Positions 50,301-64,000 of a stretch of 64,000 bases of DNA are shown here, one piece after another. Position 1 is the first letter of the stretch. Each line of letters starts with the position of its first letter. A program made the translations under genes and the position numbers. The notes below the pieces were generated by a model that saw only the letters and a list, made by a program, of their open reading frames with translations, was not told the DNA's origin and did no database searches. Source of the stretch: Centropus unirufus (lineage: Eukaryota > Chordata > Aves > Cuculiformes > Centropidae); NCBI GenBank assembly GCA_013397695.1, contig VYZI01000124.1:626190-690189 (forward strand). Direction: 5' to 3'.

Positions 50301-51663
50301 GTCAATTTCAGTAGCATATAACAACCTCCTCCCTAGGTTCAGCTGTGATCCAATGATAAAAAATTCATGATAGAGAACTGCTGGAAACTGTAAGTCATGT
50401 TTGGTAAATAGTGAATGTGTATGAATTCTGAAGACAACCAAGGAGATGATAGAAAAAGCTAAGATACTGAAAACAGTAGCTAACTTATTGTATAAATTAC
50501 ACGAACAGAAGATGAGTCTGCAGCCGAAGAATGTGTTATAAGAAGTGGAGTTTAGTCTAGTGGTTTCTAAGACTGTAATCTATGGAGACAGCTCCAAATT
50601 CCAAAAAGAAATCCAATACAAGTTCAGAGTCTTTGAGGTTCTGCTTTAAACTCAACACCATATTCAAAGTGGAAAACTTACATTTGACAATATACTGGAT
50701 AAAGACTTCAGGGCACCTGATCAAATCTGACTTTTTTTTTCCTAGAAAATAGTCCTATTTTGCTTCTTTGCATTAAAAGAAAGCATAAGAATAAAGGAAG
50801 ACAGTAATTTATCCACCTACCACTCCCACAGTGAACTGACAGGAAACTACATTGGAGAAAAAAGTTGCCTCACACGTGACTGGAAAATAGCTATTGATCT
50901 CTTTCCCCACACAACCACCCTATTGAAATGAAATAATTTAAAAACTTTTTTTCAAGATGAGCTTTTTTTGTCTTCTAATACTTTTCAGTTGTTTTTCCAC
51001 AAATGATGAGTCAGTTAATGCCAGTTAAAATTTTCTCAGCAAAAACAGCATGCTTAGTCAAAACATTGCTTCCAGAGTAAACAAAAACAAGAAAACAAGG
51101 ACTTCAATGATACAGGCCAAAACTGGCTACAACTAGATGAGATAACAACCAGTCTGAAAGGCAGTAAAGGAATCCAGTGAGGAACAAGAAGCTCCCAGAC
51201 CCAAATATAACTACTGGAGTGAATGATTGCATGCAGGGATGTGTAAATTTTAAGGCTATAGTTACCCAGGGATTTATTTGTTGATGTCAGACTCTCTCTC
51301 TCTGGAGCTGACCATGCTGCTGTATCTCTCTATTAATTTATGTAATTTATGTAATTTATGAAATCCAGTGTCTGAGAGTCAACTTTCCAAAACTTGGGAT
51401 CTGAACTTCAGAGTGAACACTGGACAGCCAGATGCAAGGTAAGTGAATTGTGGATAAGCACGATGAAACTTTTAAATCTTAGCTAAGTGAGATGGAAAAT
51501 TGGGTGTGCACATATAATCCTCTAGTTATAAATACACATAATAACTTACCCTCTGTATTTCTTGGCCAGAAGACATTGACAAAGTCTAGGACTAGGAACA
51601 GATGCAGTTGCACCTAGATTCCTCTTTAAGAAATAGTTTTAAAAGTTAGGGGGTATATTTGAT
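47387..51663. other. 4.3 kb of unique sequence without recognisable gene
   Basis: No transposon or gene was recognised. The stretch from about 47990 to 48560 has mixed composition and could be conserved noncoding DNA, which cannot be judged here. A three-unit 9-bp tandem repeat lies at 51334-51360. Confidence 0.5.
51334..51360 (+). repeat. Tandem repeat, three perfect 9-bp units
   Basis: The unit 'taatttatg' is repeated three times without mismatch. Confidence 0.9.
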
Positions 51664-52404
51664 TTGGTTAAACAGTCAGATTCAGAGAGTAGTGGTCAAT
51701 GGCTTGATGTCCAGATCCGTAACAAGTGGTGTCTTGGGGATGCTGATTGATGAGAACTCAACACGACCAACGATGTATGCTTGCAAATCAGAAGACCAAC
51801 CATATCCCAGCTGCATCAAGAGAAGCACGGCTAGCAGGTTGAGGAAGGTGACTCCCTCTATTCCCCTCTTGTGAGACCCCCTACCTGGAGTATTGTGTCC
51901 AGCTCTGGAATCCCCAACATAAGAAGGATATGGAATTGTTGGGAAGGGTGCAGAGGAGGGCCACAAAGATGATCAGAGGGCTGGGGCACCTTTGCTATAA
52001 GGGCAGGTCGAGAGACTTAGAGTTGTTCAGCCTGGAGAAGAAAAGGCTCTGGGAAGACCTCACAGTGACCTTCCAGCACCTTGAAGGGGGATACAAGAAA
52101 GTTGGGGAGGGACTTTTTACAAGGGCATGTAGTGATAGTACAAGGACAATGGCTCTAAATTAGAAAGGGGAAGATTTCGATGAGACATTAGGAAGAAATT
52201 ATTCTTGATGAGGATGGTGAGGCACTGGAACAGGTTTTCCAGGGAGGTTGTGGATCCTCTCTTCCTGGAAGTGAGACCTGGTTGGATGGGGCATTGAGAA
52301 GCCTTGTCTAGTGGCATGTGTCCATACCCATGGCGGGGGGTTGGAACTAGATGATCTTTAAAGGTCCCTTCCAACCCAAACCTTTCTGTGATTCTCTGAT
52401 TCTG
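51664..52404 (+). mobile_element. CR1 LINE with internal deletion of the RT core, sense
   Basis: The copy begins in the reverse transcriptase region: the frame at 51659 reads QIQRVVVNGLMSRSVTSGV, the block before the 'SGVPQGSVLGP' motif. It then jumps at about 51731 directly to LGMLIDEN, normally more than 100 codons further on. The frame is kept across the jump, but the segment with the catalytic F/YADD is absent. Downstream come 'gcacggctagcaggttgagg', 'gagtattgtgtccagctctg', 'gccacaaagatgatcagagg', the 3' UTR and the tail 'cctttctgtgattctctgat'. It has the same subfamily-type tail as 7452-8175. The element is inactive. Confidence 0.93.
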
Positions 52405-55400
52405 AACCTCAAGATTTGACAGGAGGTTCTCCCTCCACTTTCCCAGTCCTTGTGTAAATCACTGCAAATGTATTCTAAATAAGTTTTCCCTCTGAATGTT
52501 TCCTCCATGTAGTAAGTAATGTTGTGACCTTGCCATTGAGCCCTAAATTGCACTTTTATTTAAATATAGATATGGATTCTATCCTAAAAACCTCATTGAC
52601 AAAAATGGCAGATGTTGAATATTTTCCTACAAGTGACATACAAGAAGTATTCTGGCAAGGGTTATTAGGGGAGAAAAACAGATCATTAAAACTGTCCACT
52701 CAGTCCCTAAAACCTTTCTAGCTTTCATTAAGCGATCATTAAATATTATATATTAGATTCAGAGGAGTGGGTTGGGGTGAGGAGGGTGTCTGTTTCCTTT
52801 TGGTTTGATTTTAAGCTGTTATCTCTTATTTTTTTCTGAGAGTACACACATTCCTTTATCATTGTGAAACTAAAAATAAAATTTTCATATTCTTAGCACT
52901 TGAGCTTTTATAGACCTATATGTATATATATTTAATTTTCTGTTAACCTTTTTGTGTGGGCCACTTCTGTACTCTCTGAGTACTGAACTGTTCTGATATC
53001 CTATTGCTAATCATCTTCCATCGTAAAACATTATTTATCGCTATATTTTATTCCCTTTGAAACAATAATTAATTAAAAAAGCTCCTTCCTGTTATTTCCT
53101 GGTGCCGTTTTTTATTAATCGCATCTGAAGAAAGACCTCATATTCAGGAATACTTTTTGAAAATCTGAGTGTATTACAGACAGTAAGAGTAGATATTGAT
53201 TATATATTGATAGTGGATTGATTCTTTGTGTTAACGTTCCACGCTACTTTTAGTTCTGTTTGTTGTTTGTCTGGAAGTTGCATCTTTAAGACTTTTAAGG
53301 ATTCTAGAACTCCTACTGATTCTTTAGGGATTATGTTGCACTTAACATTCTGTGATCATGAACTACATGTCAGATATAATAAGAAGACAGCTTTTGTCAA
53401 ACTAATATTGAGAGACACCTAAGCAGCATTGTAATGGCTAACTGTTCGACTAATTGGTTCAAAATATTTTAAGTTTAGATATTAGAAACAAAGTAGTTTA
53501 TATGTTCTTGTTGTCATTTGTAATGTCTACATGAAATATTGTGACCATAACTTGTTGCCAAACATGCTGCATTGAAAATAGGTCTGGTCAAAACCTTTCT
53601 GACAAGTGCATACATCAAAAGAAAGATATATTTTTATGACACTAATACAAAGGGAATAGGGGTTATTGGTGGTGTTCTATCAAGGAGTGTGAACAAAATA
53701 TTAATCCAGATTTCAGAGATATTTTCACAGGAATATAAAATCTGAAAACTTTTTTCTTCAAATCAGATTTTCATAGGTTAATTTTCTATCAACAGTTTAA
53801 TAGAAAAATGCTGTACAGTATTTTCCCAATATGATAATTTCTTAGTTATATGGGTGATTTTTTTTACAGAAATAACCCAAGTTTTAGTAAACACTGAATA
53901 TAACTAAATTCTGCATGATATGTCCCTCACACCCTTCAGATTTCCTTGTCATCACCCAATGGTAATGGTGTATTTGCATTGTTCTGGATCTGCATTTCCC
54001 TGCAACCCCTGCAGAATAACTGCTCTGATCTGGCTTAGGCCAACACAGGAAATTATTGAGTTCAAAACAATAAGCAATGTCTCTAACGTCTCCTTGCAAT
54101 AACTTTATACACAGAAAAAGTAACAATTTGTCTAACCCATATGAATGGACAACACAGTAGTCCTAAAGAGGAACCTTTAAATATCAAAACGAAGTTAGAA
54201 TAAATATATATTCATCCATATATTTTTTCTTTTCCAGTGTTCCCATTTTCAGGACAAAATGAACTGTTTACACAATCAAAGCTCTTTGGTGCAGTTCCTT
54301 TTGAAAAGGTGGTAGTTAATTTGACATGTTTTGGTAGCTGACAAAGGAGCTTTTCTACTACAACACCTCACTATGAGAAGCATAAACTATCAAAGTGCCT
54401 AGAGACTGTAGTCAACCCCACCCCTCCCCAAAGTTGGGGGTGAGGCATAAGGGAAGTAAGAAAAAGCTTCAGTAATGTAAAGCTCCGAACACTCATGTTT
54501 TCATTTGAAAGGACATGAACAAGAGTGTTTATTTTAGCCACTTAAACCAACAGTAACTATGTCAGGAAAAATCATTATACTGGAATTAAGGAAACTATGC
54601 ATTTATAAAAACAGTCTCTAATAACAAGTCCCTTCTGGAGAAGGGACTACCTTCTCTGCTGAATAGTAAGCAATCATTTTGTGCTGAGCTAATTATTAGT
54701 AGCTTGAAATATGCAGAGTTAATAAAGTGCTATCCTATAGAGTTTTCATTGTTGGGCTAGTGTTACTCTGTCCGTAAGTGTATTAATTTCTTTCCTTATG
54801 CTTATTTCCAGTGCATTTTTAGAAATCAATTCATTTTGGCTACTCTCAACTTTGTATATAAATCAAAAACAAGCCAACAATAAAAGCAACTGCCAATGTA
54901 AATCTGGAGCAAATTCCACAAATTAGTGATAAACTTACAAAACCAGATCCTGTTTACTAACAAAAAAACCCACCCAAACCTTTAATAAAGTAAGTGACAC
55001 ACTAGCAAATAATGGATAAATCTTTGCAGTAAGGGTTTTGCAAAAATAATCAGAAATTGATAAATGATGTGCCATATAAATTAACACCATTAACAAGCAA
55101 ACGTTAGCCTTACTGAAATCTGTGCAAAACCAAATGTTCTATAAAATTGGAGAAGATGTTGGGTTTGAAATTATTTCCTCACTGTTAGGAAGCAATCTGT
55201 ATGCTTTAGGAGGGAATAATACCATAGGAATTTTTTTCCTCCATGTGATCATTAACTTGTATTATATTTTCCATCACAGGTAACTTAGCTTAAGCCCTTT
55301 GGCCATCAGTCTGCAATATAACATATAAAACATATTTATATACCTTTGAAAATATGAAGTGTGTAAGTTTATGCTTTTCTGAATAAGAGTTTAGTCAAGT

Positions 55401-58400
55401 ATATGCTTAAAGTTAAAGACATATTATTTGTCTGAATCATAACCGATTTCAAAATTTAGGAGTTAGATGTAGTCTTTCATTATTGGAGGGAAAGGGTATG
55501 TAGTAATGAAGATGCCATTGCTTGCTGTTTTTTACTTTTATATAAGGTACATTTACTGGGGAAATTTTACCTCAGTGTTATTTCTGATATAATTGCCTTG
55601 CAGATATTTAGTACCATTGAAAACATGCTTGTTCTGGTTTGATGCCTAAATTGGAATTAAGGCTGTTATCCAGAGGCACATATATGTGAAAAGAGTGACC
55701 TATATAATTTCCTCATTGTAAATGTATTTGTTTTCTCTGGGTTTGTAATAAACTCTTCACATTTAAAAAGTGTTTTTCCAACTTAAAACTATTTTAAATC
55801 TGTCCCTTGAAAACTTTTTTTTGAACTGCTAATAGTAAAAGCAATCAGAAAAAGCATCTGTTTTTTTTAACAACTCTGCTCACAAAGTCTAGTAGATGGA
55901 AGGTTGGGTATTGTTTTCTTGGAGGTAATTTAGTAACATGTGGAAGGTACTTGAAGAGCGCACACTGTACAGGTATACATTAAAATTAATAGGGTGCTTC
56001 CTGGGACTGTAATGCTTGCTGCAGTGGAGTTTGTCCTTGCTTGCATGTTCAAAGAAAGTGTTATATAACTATGTTATGAGAAACATCCCCCCACACTTCC
56101 AACACCAAAAAACCCTCAAAGGTGAGTGCAGAAAAAATAAAATAAAATGCCTGGTCCCCTTTTTCTCCAGAAAGAAAGTCATCTCCATCTTCTTATAGGA
56201 CAGGTCACTCTTTTGAAAGACGCTCTGCACATTGAGTGGAGGAGTCTAGTAACTGCCAGCTACAACTATTCACACACATTGGACATTTCCATTTCATAAT
56301 ATTGGGTGTTTATGTGCCTAAGGCTGAACGGGTTTAATGTGTTCCTTCATATCTACTTTTATATATGAGGACAACTTTCACTGACAGAACAAACATGAAG
56401 CAATCCTCCTGCTGAAGAACATGGAGGATGTCTTTAGAGATCAAAGACTGGTTTCTCTGTTTTGCAAAGGCAGGTTCATGTTCAGAAAGTAAGCTCCTGG
56501 ATAACAGTAGGAACTATTAACTTTCTTTTAGTGGACATACTTTAGAATTATATACTTGTTCTCTGTGCCTTCTGTATATCAACTTTTTATGTGTGTGGAC
56601 AAGGTGAAGGAATGTACAATGCCATATTTTATAGCTTGAATCTAAACCCACTGTTATCAAAGGAGAACTTTTCTATTCCCTTTGTTCAGCTTAGAATCAG
56701 TCCTTTGCAGTTATTTTCCTTCAACCAGGAAATGTGGTCATATCTTTAACCTCAGAAGCTGGTACATGTCTTGAGTGGGGACAAAAGGATTTGTGGGGTG
56801 GCTCGATGTGATTTGTATCACATAGTGATGGTGTTTACAGAGATGGTGCTTAAAAGTATCTCTCTTAATGAAGCCTAGTAGTGGCAAGTTTGTCTAAGCA
56901 CAGCCCTAGTGTGCTCTGCTGCTTGGAGGCAGCACTCCCTCAACACTTGCCAACACTGGATTTCTTTTTAAGAACGACGAGGGTTTAGGGATCCATCTGG
57001 CAGAGGTTTGTAAATTTATTGCCAGTATGAGGAAAAGAATAAAGAAGAGTAGGGAAACAACCCTGGGAGGAAAAGTTTTGAATTCTAATGTTTGGTTTCT
57101 AAGTTGTGGTATAAAGCTTGCTTCTAAAAATGGAAACACTAAAGGAGAACTGAGCTTCTTTAGCAGATATTTCACTTTTATTACTTCCTTCTTAACAATT
57201 AATTCCTATCTCCTCTGCAAAAGATAGCAGAAATCCACAAGTCGACAACAAATTCTGTCTTTATTTGCAAGGGAAAGATAATTCTCAGAAGGTGCTTAGA
57301 GCTCACTGCTGCTCAGTATGTGAAAATACTATGGATTATCTGTGGTTTGGATTATGAATATTCTGCTTTTTCTTCTGCGCCACAAGAGAAAACTGAATAT
57401 TAAAATGGACTCCTAAATGGACAGTTGGGGAAGTTACGATGAGAAAATAACCCTCAATGGTGCATTTGTATTCCAATTGCATTTACTTTAATTGTCTGGA
57501 TATACATTTTATTTGTTCATTTTACAAAACTATACTGGCAAGCCCATTCTAGAAGGAAGAGTACTCTTGAATAATACATTCCACCACAAATGCTTGGAAG
57601 TTGCTCAACTAATCAACAAAAATGCAGATTCTGCCTTTATTGTTCACTCTTCCTTTTGAATATGCAAATCAAAAATATTCTCCGTGACTGTATAAGAATA
57701 TAAGCAAACAATTCAAGGAGAAAAAAGGAACAGTATGTAAATGAAGTTGATAATCTTCAAACTTAATTGATCAATAAATGAATTAATTATACCCCATAGC
57801 AACAAACTATTATGCTTCTCCCCTTCCATAAATATTGGTTGTAATTTTTGGCTGATTTTGACCTCCTCACCTTCCAGCCATCTATCTTTTCCCAGGTAAC
57901 TTTTATTTTTTCCATCTCCCTACGTCTAACACCAAACTGTAGCACTGTACTCTTCACTAGGCCCACTTATCACTGCTGAGTAGGAAACTTCTCTTCTTGC
58001 TTCCCTTGTATAGCAGAAATATCTCTGTGTGCTAAGGTCTGCAATACATTCACAGGTCTCCCTCTAAATTCATTATTAAAACACTGGTTAAGCTTTAGAC
58101 TTTTTCCAAACATCACTGTCACCTCTTCACAAAATTCCATGACTTCTTTTCCAAAAACAACGATTTTATTGTTTGTGAGTTTGTCTTGTTTTGCTCCGAG
58201 TCCCCTCACCTGCATTGCTACCTCAGGCAAAGTAAAAATCCACAATAGTTACACAGAATGGTTTAGAAACAATTTTCAGACCCCAAAATATTTTTTTTAA
58301 AAAAATGTTAAGTACTTCATAAAAAAAAAATTAGTACTACCAAGAAAGCTTGTGGATAATTTCAGCAATGTCTTAATTTTTCTGATAGTTGCCTAGTATT

Positions 58401-59500
58401 GTTTTTATTCTATGCATGACTGAGACAATGCTAGAGCTGCAGTGTGATAGATAACTGGCCCCAACATGCAATTCATGGAAGTGTCATTCATCGGGGCCTT
58501 TATTCATGGCCATGAGTAAATAAAAAAGTAGGGTCGCCATTGTTACAACTAATACCAGTGGTTTTTTCTGCGCTTTTGTCATTATTCAACACTGTTGACC
58601 ACAGGCTACTAGGGCCCTGGTCCACTGGGTTAGATGGTGTATGAGAACTAAAGAAATATACAATCTCTACCTTAAGAGGGCACGCTCTAAGATAAAATGA
58701 AGGGCAAATGACTTATTTGCACATATAAACAAGAAAGTATTTTCATTGGAAACCTCTATGGTTTAGTTGAGAGTCTCTTCTTTTTGTAAGCAGTTGCCTG
58801 TGCTTGTTGCCATCATTATCAATGTGAATTCAGCACTGTATGATCAATTGTTAATCAGTTTCTGTCTAAAGGATTGCTTGCTTGCACTACAATCCTACTT
58901 CCCCCATTTGCTGGAAAATGATAAAAAAACAATCAAGTCTTTCCTTCTGCTCTACGTCAAGCGAGACTGATGTTTCAAGACAGCTCTGGGGTCATTTTCT
59001 CCATGGTTAAGGATTACAGCAGTCTGCAGGAGGAGAAAAAAAGTTTTACTCGTACACAAAATATGCAAAAAAATCCCAGTCTTCATGCTACCCTGTTAAA
59101 ATTTATTTTTTTTATAATCAGTATGTATATTTAAAGGCAGGGGGATTGATACCCTCAACTGACGACATGACTATGAAAACACAGGATACTGTTAGAGTCA
59201 CAGTCAAGTTCATCAAGGTGTACTGTTGATGGAAAGTGTCAAGAACTAATATTTGAATTCATCTTTATAGGTTTTATACTACATTCATTTACATTCATAA
59301 CAATATTCAGTTTTAGAATTTCAGATTTTTTTCTGGAGGCTCATGAGAAGTATATATTTCTCCTTTCATTACTCTCAAAAAAATAAATATGCATGCTCAA
59401 ATAATTTCTAAAAACCAGAATTTTGCTTAGAAAGAATTCAGTGTCAAGGGGAAAGAGGGAGGCCAGAAGTAAAAAGTGAAAAAGGCTATTAAGGACGCTA
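52405..59500. other. 7.1 kb of unique sequence without recognisable gene
   Basis: No transposon or RNA gene was recognised. The minus-strand open frame 57970-58245 (91 codons) has a protein-like mixed composition but no recognisable motif or splice context I can defend. Confidence 0.5.
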
Positions 59501-60857
59501 GCAGACCTCCTTGCCAAACCCTTTTCCATCATTTACCAGGAGTCCTCACTGACTGGGGAAGTTCTGCTTGGCTGGAGGCCAGCAAATGTTACACCCATTT
59601 ACAAGAAGTGTTGCATGGAGGATCCAGGGAACTACAGGCCTGTCAGTCTAACCTCGATGCCAGGGAAGGTCCTGGAGGAGTTCGTCTTGAGTACTATCAC
59701 ACAGCACATACAAAACAACCAGGTTATCAGGCATAGCCAACGTGGGTTTGTGAAAGGCAAGCCCTGCCAAATAAACCTAATCTCCTTCTGTAACAAGATT
59801 AACTACTTAATGGATGAGGGAAAGACTGTGGATGTAGTATACTTGGACTTCAGTAAAACCTTTGACACTGTTTCTCATAGCATTCTGCTCGAAAAACTGG
59901 CTGCCACTGGCCTGGACAGGCACATCCTCTGCTGGTTACAAAACTGGCTGAATGTCCGGGCCCAAAGAGTTTGGTAAATGGAGATAAATCCGTCTGGAGG
60001 TCAGTCACAAGTGGTGTTCCCAAGGGCTCAGTGCAGGGTCCAGTCCTGTTCAATATCTTTATCAAAGACCTAGCTCTGAACAGGCTGGATCAAAGGGCTG
60101 AGGCCAACAGGATGAGGTTTAATAAGGCCAAGTGTGGGATCATGCAATTGGGACTGAGCTCTGTGCAGTGCTACAGGCTTGGGGAAGAGTGGTTGGAAAG
60201 CTGACTGGAAAACAAGGACATGGAGGTGATGGTTGACAGTCAACAGAACATGAGCCAGTGGTGTGTCTAGGTGCCACTGGGCTTCTTGGCCTGTATCAGA
60301 AACTTCTTGGGCAGCAGTTCCAGAGAGCTGATTCTACCTCTGTACTCGGCACTGGTGAGATCACACCTCGAATATTTTGTGCAGTTTTGGGACCCTCATT
60401 ACAAAAAGGATGCTGTGCTTGTCCAGAGCAGGATAACAAAGCTGGTGAAGGGGCTGGAGAAGAAGTCTTACAAGGAGAGGCTGAGGGAACTGGAGCTGTT
60501 TAGCTTAGAGGAAAGGATGCTGAAGGACTACCTTATAACTGTCTACAAATATCTGAAAGGAGATTGTGGAGAGGTGGGGGCTGGTCTCTCCTCCCAAGTG
60601 GCAGGTGATAGAAGAAAGGTGAATGGCCTCAAGCCATTCATATTAGACATTAGGGAATATTTCTTCATGGAAAGGGTTACCAGGATCTGGAATGGGCTGC
60701 GAAAGGAGGTGATGGAGCCACCATCCCTGGAGGTATTTAGAAGATGACTAGATCAACTGCTCAGGGATGTAATTAAGTAGTGTAGAGGTACAGTGGGCTT
60801 GATAATCTCAAAGGTCTTTTCATCCTGGTGATTCTGTCATTCTATGATTCTATGATC
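59501..60857 (+). mobile_element. CR1 LINE, 1.36 kb, with broken reverse transcriptase
   Basis: This is the longest CR1 copy here. Frame 59615-59977 carries the reverse transcriptase motifs NYRPVSLTS and VDVVYLDFSKTFDTVSH (from 59828), the latter holding the first catalytic aspartate. A frameshift near 59970 moves the reading to another frame, with SGVPKGSVQGPVLFNIFI from 60010. After NIFIKDLALNRLDQRAEANR the expected F/YADD segment of about 30 codons is missing. Stops at about 60202 and 60268 follow. A long C-terminal frame (60271-60747) contains FLACIRNFLGSSSRELILPL and KERLRELELFSLEERMLKDY. The 3' tail is 'gattctgtcattctatgatt'. The endonuclease domain is absent because of 5' truncation. 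The copy cannot encode a working enzyme. Confidence 0.95.
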
Positions 60858-63800
60858 TTGGGTCAATTAGTCCACATGTTCTCTTTTGTGTCAAATTCTT
60901 TTTTTAATCTGGCACCACAGACGCATTCTGCTATTTTGGTTCTTTTATTCCCACATGTTGCAATTACTTTTGTCCTTGCTTTTACTTATCTGGCAATTCT
61001 AGAAAATTTCCATATCCTCATCCCCCCTTCCTCATTACTGAGCCATATTCAGCTCATATTCAATTCATTGAAAGTATTCTCGTAAAACATTTCTTCAACC
61101 CTTTCATGTTCTTTGTTACTCTTCCCTGAGTTGTTTCCAGTTTGTTGCTTTGATTGAGATGCCTCAAGTTGAAAGCACGTATCTCAAAGACATCTTAGCA
61201 GTACTTATCTTGCTTGGCAGCTCATATTGTAATCCTATCGATACAAGAAGCAGTTACTATTGTTAAAAGTGGAATATTTTGATTTAAACTAAAGTAGAGT
61301 TAAATTTGTCTGAGCATTTACCTTTTTGAATGTTAAGTCTTGTCTAAAAATGTGCTTTTTGCACGTTACACAGAATGTTCTCTGATAAGGTGTTTTTCTA
61401 TCCCAGGCCTTGCAGTTTTGTGTGAAGTATAAGATGTGCTGGGCAGATGCCTGTTCTCCTATAATCACCTTCGTTTATATCCAAAGACAAGGTCAAGCAG
61501 AGAGCTGGAGCCAGTTCCAAATTATCCATAGTTGTGACTTTTTCAAAGTTTTATAACATCAAAAATAGACCATGAAAAGTAATAGAATATGCATAAGATT
61601 TATTGGAAAATGTATACATATGCATGTAAGTGAGGGATATATACTGTAACCAGCTTTTGCCTCGTTGCACATGATTGGTGCAGATCACTCCTGCATGTTG
61701 CCCAGGCCTGATATAGGATACTTGCTTTCTAAAACTCTGAAACGAGTTTAAGAGAATTTCATTTGCTAGATTTTACGATATGTCTAGTATTCAGCTATAT
61801 TAGACTCTCAAATTTCCTGCGTACAATTGTGGTAAATAATGATGAAAAAAAATGGAAAAAAAAGTGATTTTCACTCGTTCTGATGTTCATTTGGGGTGGT
61901 AGTTAAGACAAAATTGAGCAGTGATATTTATGAGATATACCCTGTGGTATGTTGTGTGTTCAGATGAATTTTGCAGTGAATTGCACTCATGTACCTTTTT
62001 ATCTAATGTAGCTGTTTGGCTGTAAAAGCTCTCCTCTGTGTCAAGCTATATTAACATGGTTGTCAGTGCAAAATTAATTGGCAAGTGTGGCAACTGGCAG
62101 AGCTATCCCTTCAGGACTTGAAGGCTGAACATCTGTCTGAAGTGATGTTTCCTAAAATGCTTTACATAACTGCAGCGATATTTTGGGCAAGAACTTAATG
62201 TTTCAGCTGATATAAGTCAGCAGTGAAGAAGAGATAAGACATGGACACTTGATGGCGTGTGTTGGGATACAGCATGCTGACAGCCTCATCATTGTACTAA
62301 AAGGTTACAGTGCTCAGGATGTACAAACTTTTAAGGTCTATATCCATGTCTGCATATTACCTCATTTGTTTCAAGGTGGTAGTGTCCCAGCCAGGTTGTG
62401 GTATTTTCCATAGGATGACTTTCTAATTTTAAATATCCCTTTCTTATACATGGGTAAAAAGGGTTAGGTCAAACTCAAAATCAGAATTTTTAATCAGAGA
62501 AGAATGGTAAGAGAGAGAAACCAAGAGTCCTGATTCGTTTGGAACTTCATTATCAAAATTCTAAAGCTGTGGCCCAAACATAATAGCCAGAAAGTGGCGA
62601 TGGTTTCTGCATCTGGATTAATCAACCTAGGATAACTTTCCCTTCATTCATTAAAATTAGATTGTTTTATGATGTGGTCTATTTTATTTTAAGATATAAT
62701 GTATAACATACATATGTATATGTTAAACATAAATAACTTTTAGGTTTATAATGCCTTGGAAGCTCTTGTCTTTTTTCACTAACTTTTGTTTCAATTTAGA
62801 ACTAAGTGACATCATAGGAAAGGCCTCTCCTCCTCCTTAGTTTGGCCTGATGCTGTGCCGTCTTCCCTGGAGAAAGTCTCATAAAGTCACATTGACTAGG
62901 AACATATTCTAATCAATAGAATACATGCCTGTATAAAACAAAAACAGATCATGAATTTATGTCCAAGCCTGTAATCTGCTAGCAGATGCCCCTACAAAAA
63001 GCTTTGCAAGGAATCAACATACACTGGAATGCCAGTCAGAAAGTGATATACCCTTCTTCAAGCTCAAAAAGAAAGATTTCCCAGCACCTAAAATTTGTAT
63101 CCTTCAATTTTTCCTATTAATCTACCCCCTTTCTAGAAAAAATCATACAATAATCCCCCCTACTTCTTGGGTAGAGACTATGAGAAAGCCACTGAAAGAT
63201 GTGAGGCAGATGGGTCAAAGCATCTAATTATCCTTCTGTTATTAACTTCACCTCCTGTTGAGCAAAAATGGTTTTGAATGACCTTGTTTTTGTTGGAATT
63301 GAAGAGGAAAGTGGAGTATTTTCATCTTCCTTTTTCCAAACACATAGATCTATAGAAATTTTCAGCAACAGCTGTTAAGCTGTCAAGTCACCAGCAAAAC
63401 GCAGAACTGAGAATAGAGGACAATCTGTTAAATGAAGCTTTGCCTTTGGGAACTTGGGACTTTCAGTACCTAAACACTCATTTTTAAAGAAACTCGCTGC
63501 CTCTGTAATGCAAGGCTTGTTTTGTATAATGGCTTTTGATGGTGAAATCTAGCCACGGTATGCATCAGACAGCCTAGGAAATGGCTTCAGCTGTGAAAGC
63601 AGATCAACATTTGAATATTGTCTATTTTGGAAACATGGTTTGATGAGTGATAGGAGAACTTTCCAATGTTCAGAGGCTTGGAGCAGATAAACATAAAGAT
63701 TGAAAGAGCGAAATTCTGGCTGCAGCAGACTAATTCCAATGTTCTGTGGCCTATCTAAACAAACCAGTCTCTTGGAGCTAAACTCAGACTTTGTGTTTGT

Positions 63801-64000
63801 GGAACTATTCCCACTGTGTTCATTTGGCTGCTACTCATCTATAGCAGAGTTGTGTTTAGCTTCATTGTGTTTCAAAGCTGGTCAGTGACATACTTCTTTT
63901 ACTTCCTTCTAAGAATAACTACACCTATAGATCAGGTACGTCACTCTACTAAAAGAAGGCCTAAAAGAAAATGAAACAAAAAATTAATGATATTTTCCTT
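60858..64000. other. 3.1 kb of unique sequence to the end of the window
   Basis: AT-rich sequence with no recognised repeat or gene. The open frames are short and of random appearance. Confidence 0.55.

Noticed and set aside
57970..58245. 91-codon minus-strand frame with protein-like composition
   Set aside because: There is no recognisable domain, no homologous neighbour and no clear splice or start context. It is too short to support as a gene.
58640..58700. 'acaatctctaccttaagagg' segment resembling a widespread old SINE/LINE motif
   Set aside because: Only one short block looks familiar, and I could not place it in a named family.

Overview
This window looks like bird nuclear DNA, probably from a songbird or a close relative. 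The main evidence is repeated copies and 3' tails of CR1 LINEs, the dominant avian retrotransposon. There are also short solo LTRs of avian ERVL and ERVK type, and a few decayed MIR-like SINE remnants of the kind shared by all amniotes. The unique sequence is AT-rich and CpG-poor. The ERVL-type LTR resembles LTRs I associate with songbird genomes; that lineage call is from memory and was not tested.

I recognise no host protein-coding gene, tRNA, rRNA or CRISPR array. The open frames are short, scattered and unlike any family I know, except those that are pieces of CR1 reverse transcriptase. The window is best read as intergenic DNA or the inside of a long intron.

Layout: 1-5380 is featureless AT-rich DNA. 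5381-10455 is a repeat-rich patch: CR1 tails, two CR1 pieces meeting head-to-head at about 7451, an AAAC microsatellite, a MIR remnant, and an 88-bp repeat I cannot name in two inverted copies (one lying inside a CR1). 10456-19238 is unique sequence with a cluster of TAATTA motifs at 12029-12088. 19239-20156 is a 0.9-kb antisense CR1. 20157-27982 is unique. 27983-35057 holds three further sense CR1 fragments and two solo LTRs with target-site duplications. 35058-47134 is mostly unique, with two MIR remnants and a strong G-quadruplex motif. 47141-47380 is a third solo LTR. 51664-52404 and 59501-60857 are CR1 copies with broken reverse transcriptase. The rest is unique.

Nothing here forms a pathway or operon. 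The three solo LTRs carry complete promoter-like signals (TATA boxes, CCAAT, GC box, AP-1 or octamer sites) and are the elements most likely to have regulatory activity. The CR1 copies are all truncated at the 5' end, and the three that reach the reverse transcriptase core have lost or mutated its catalytic motif.
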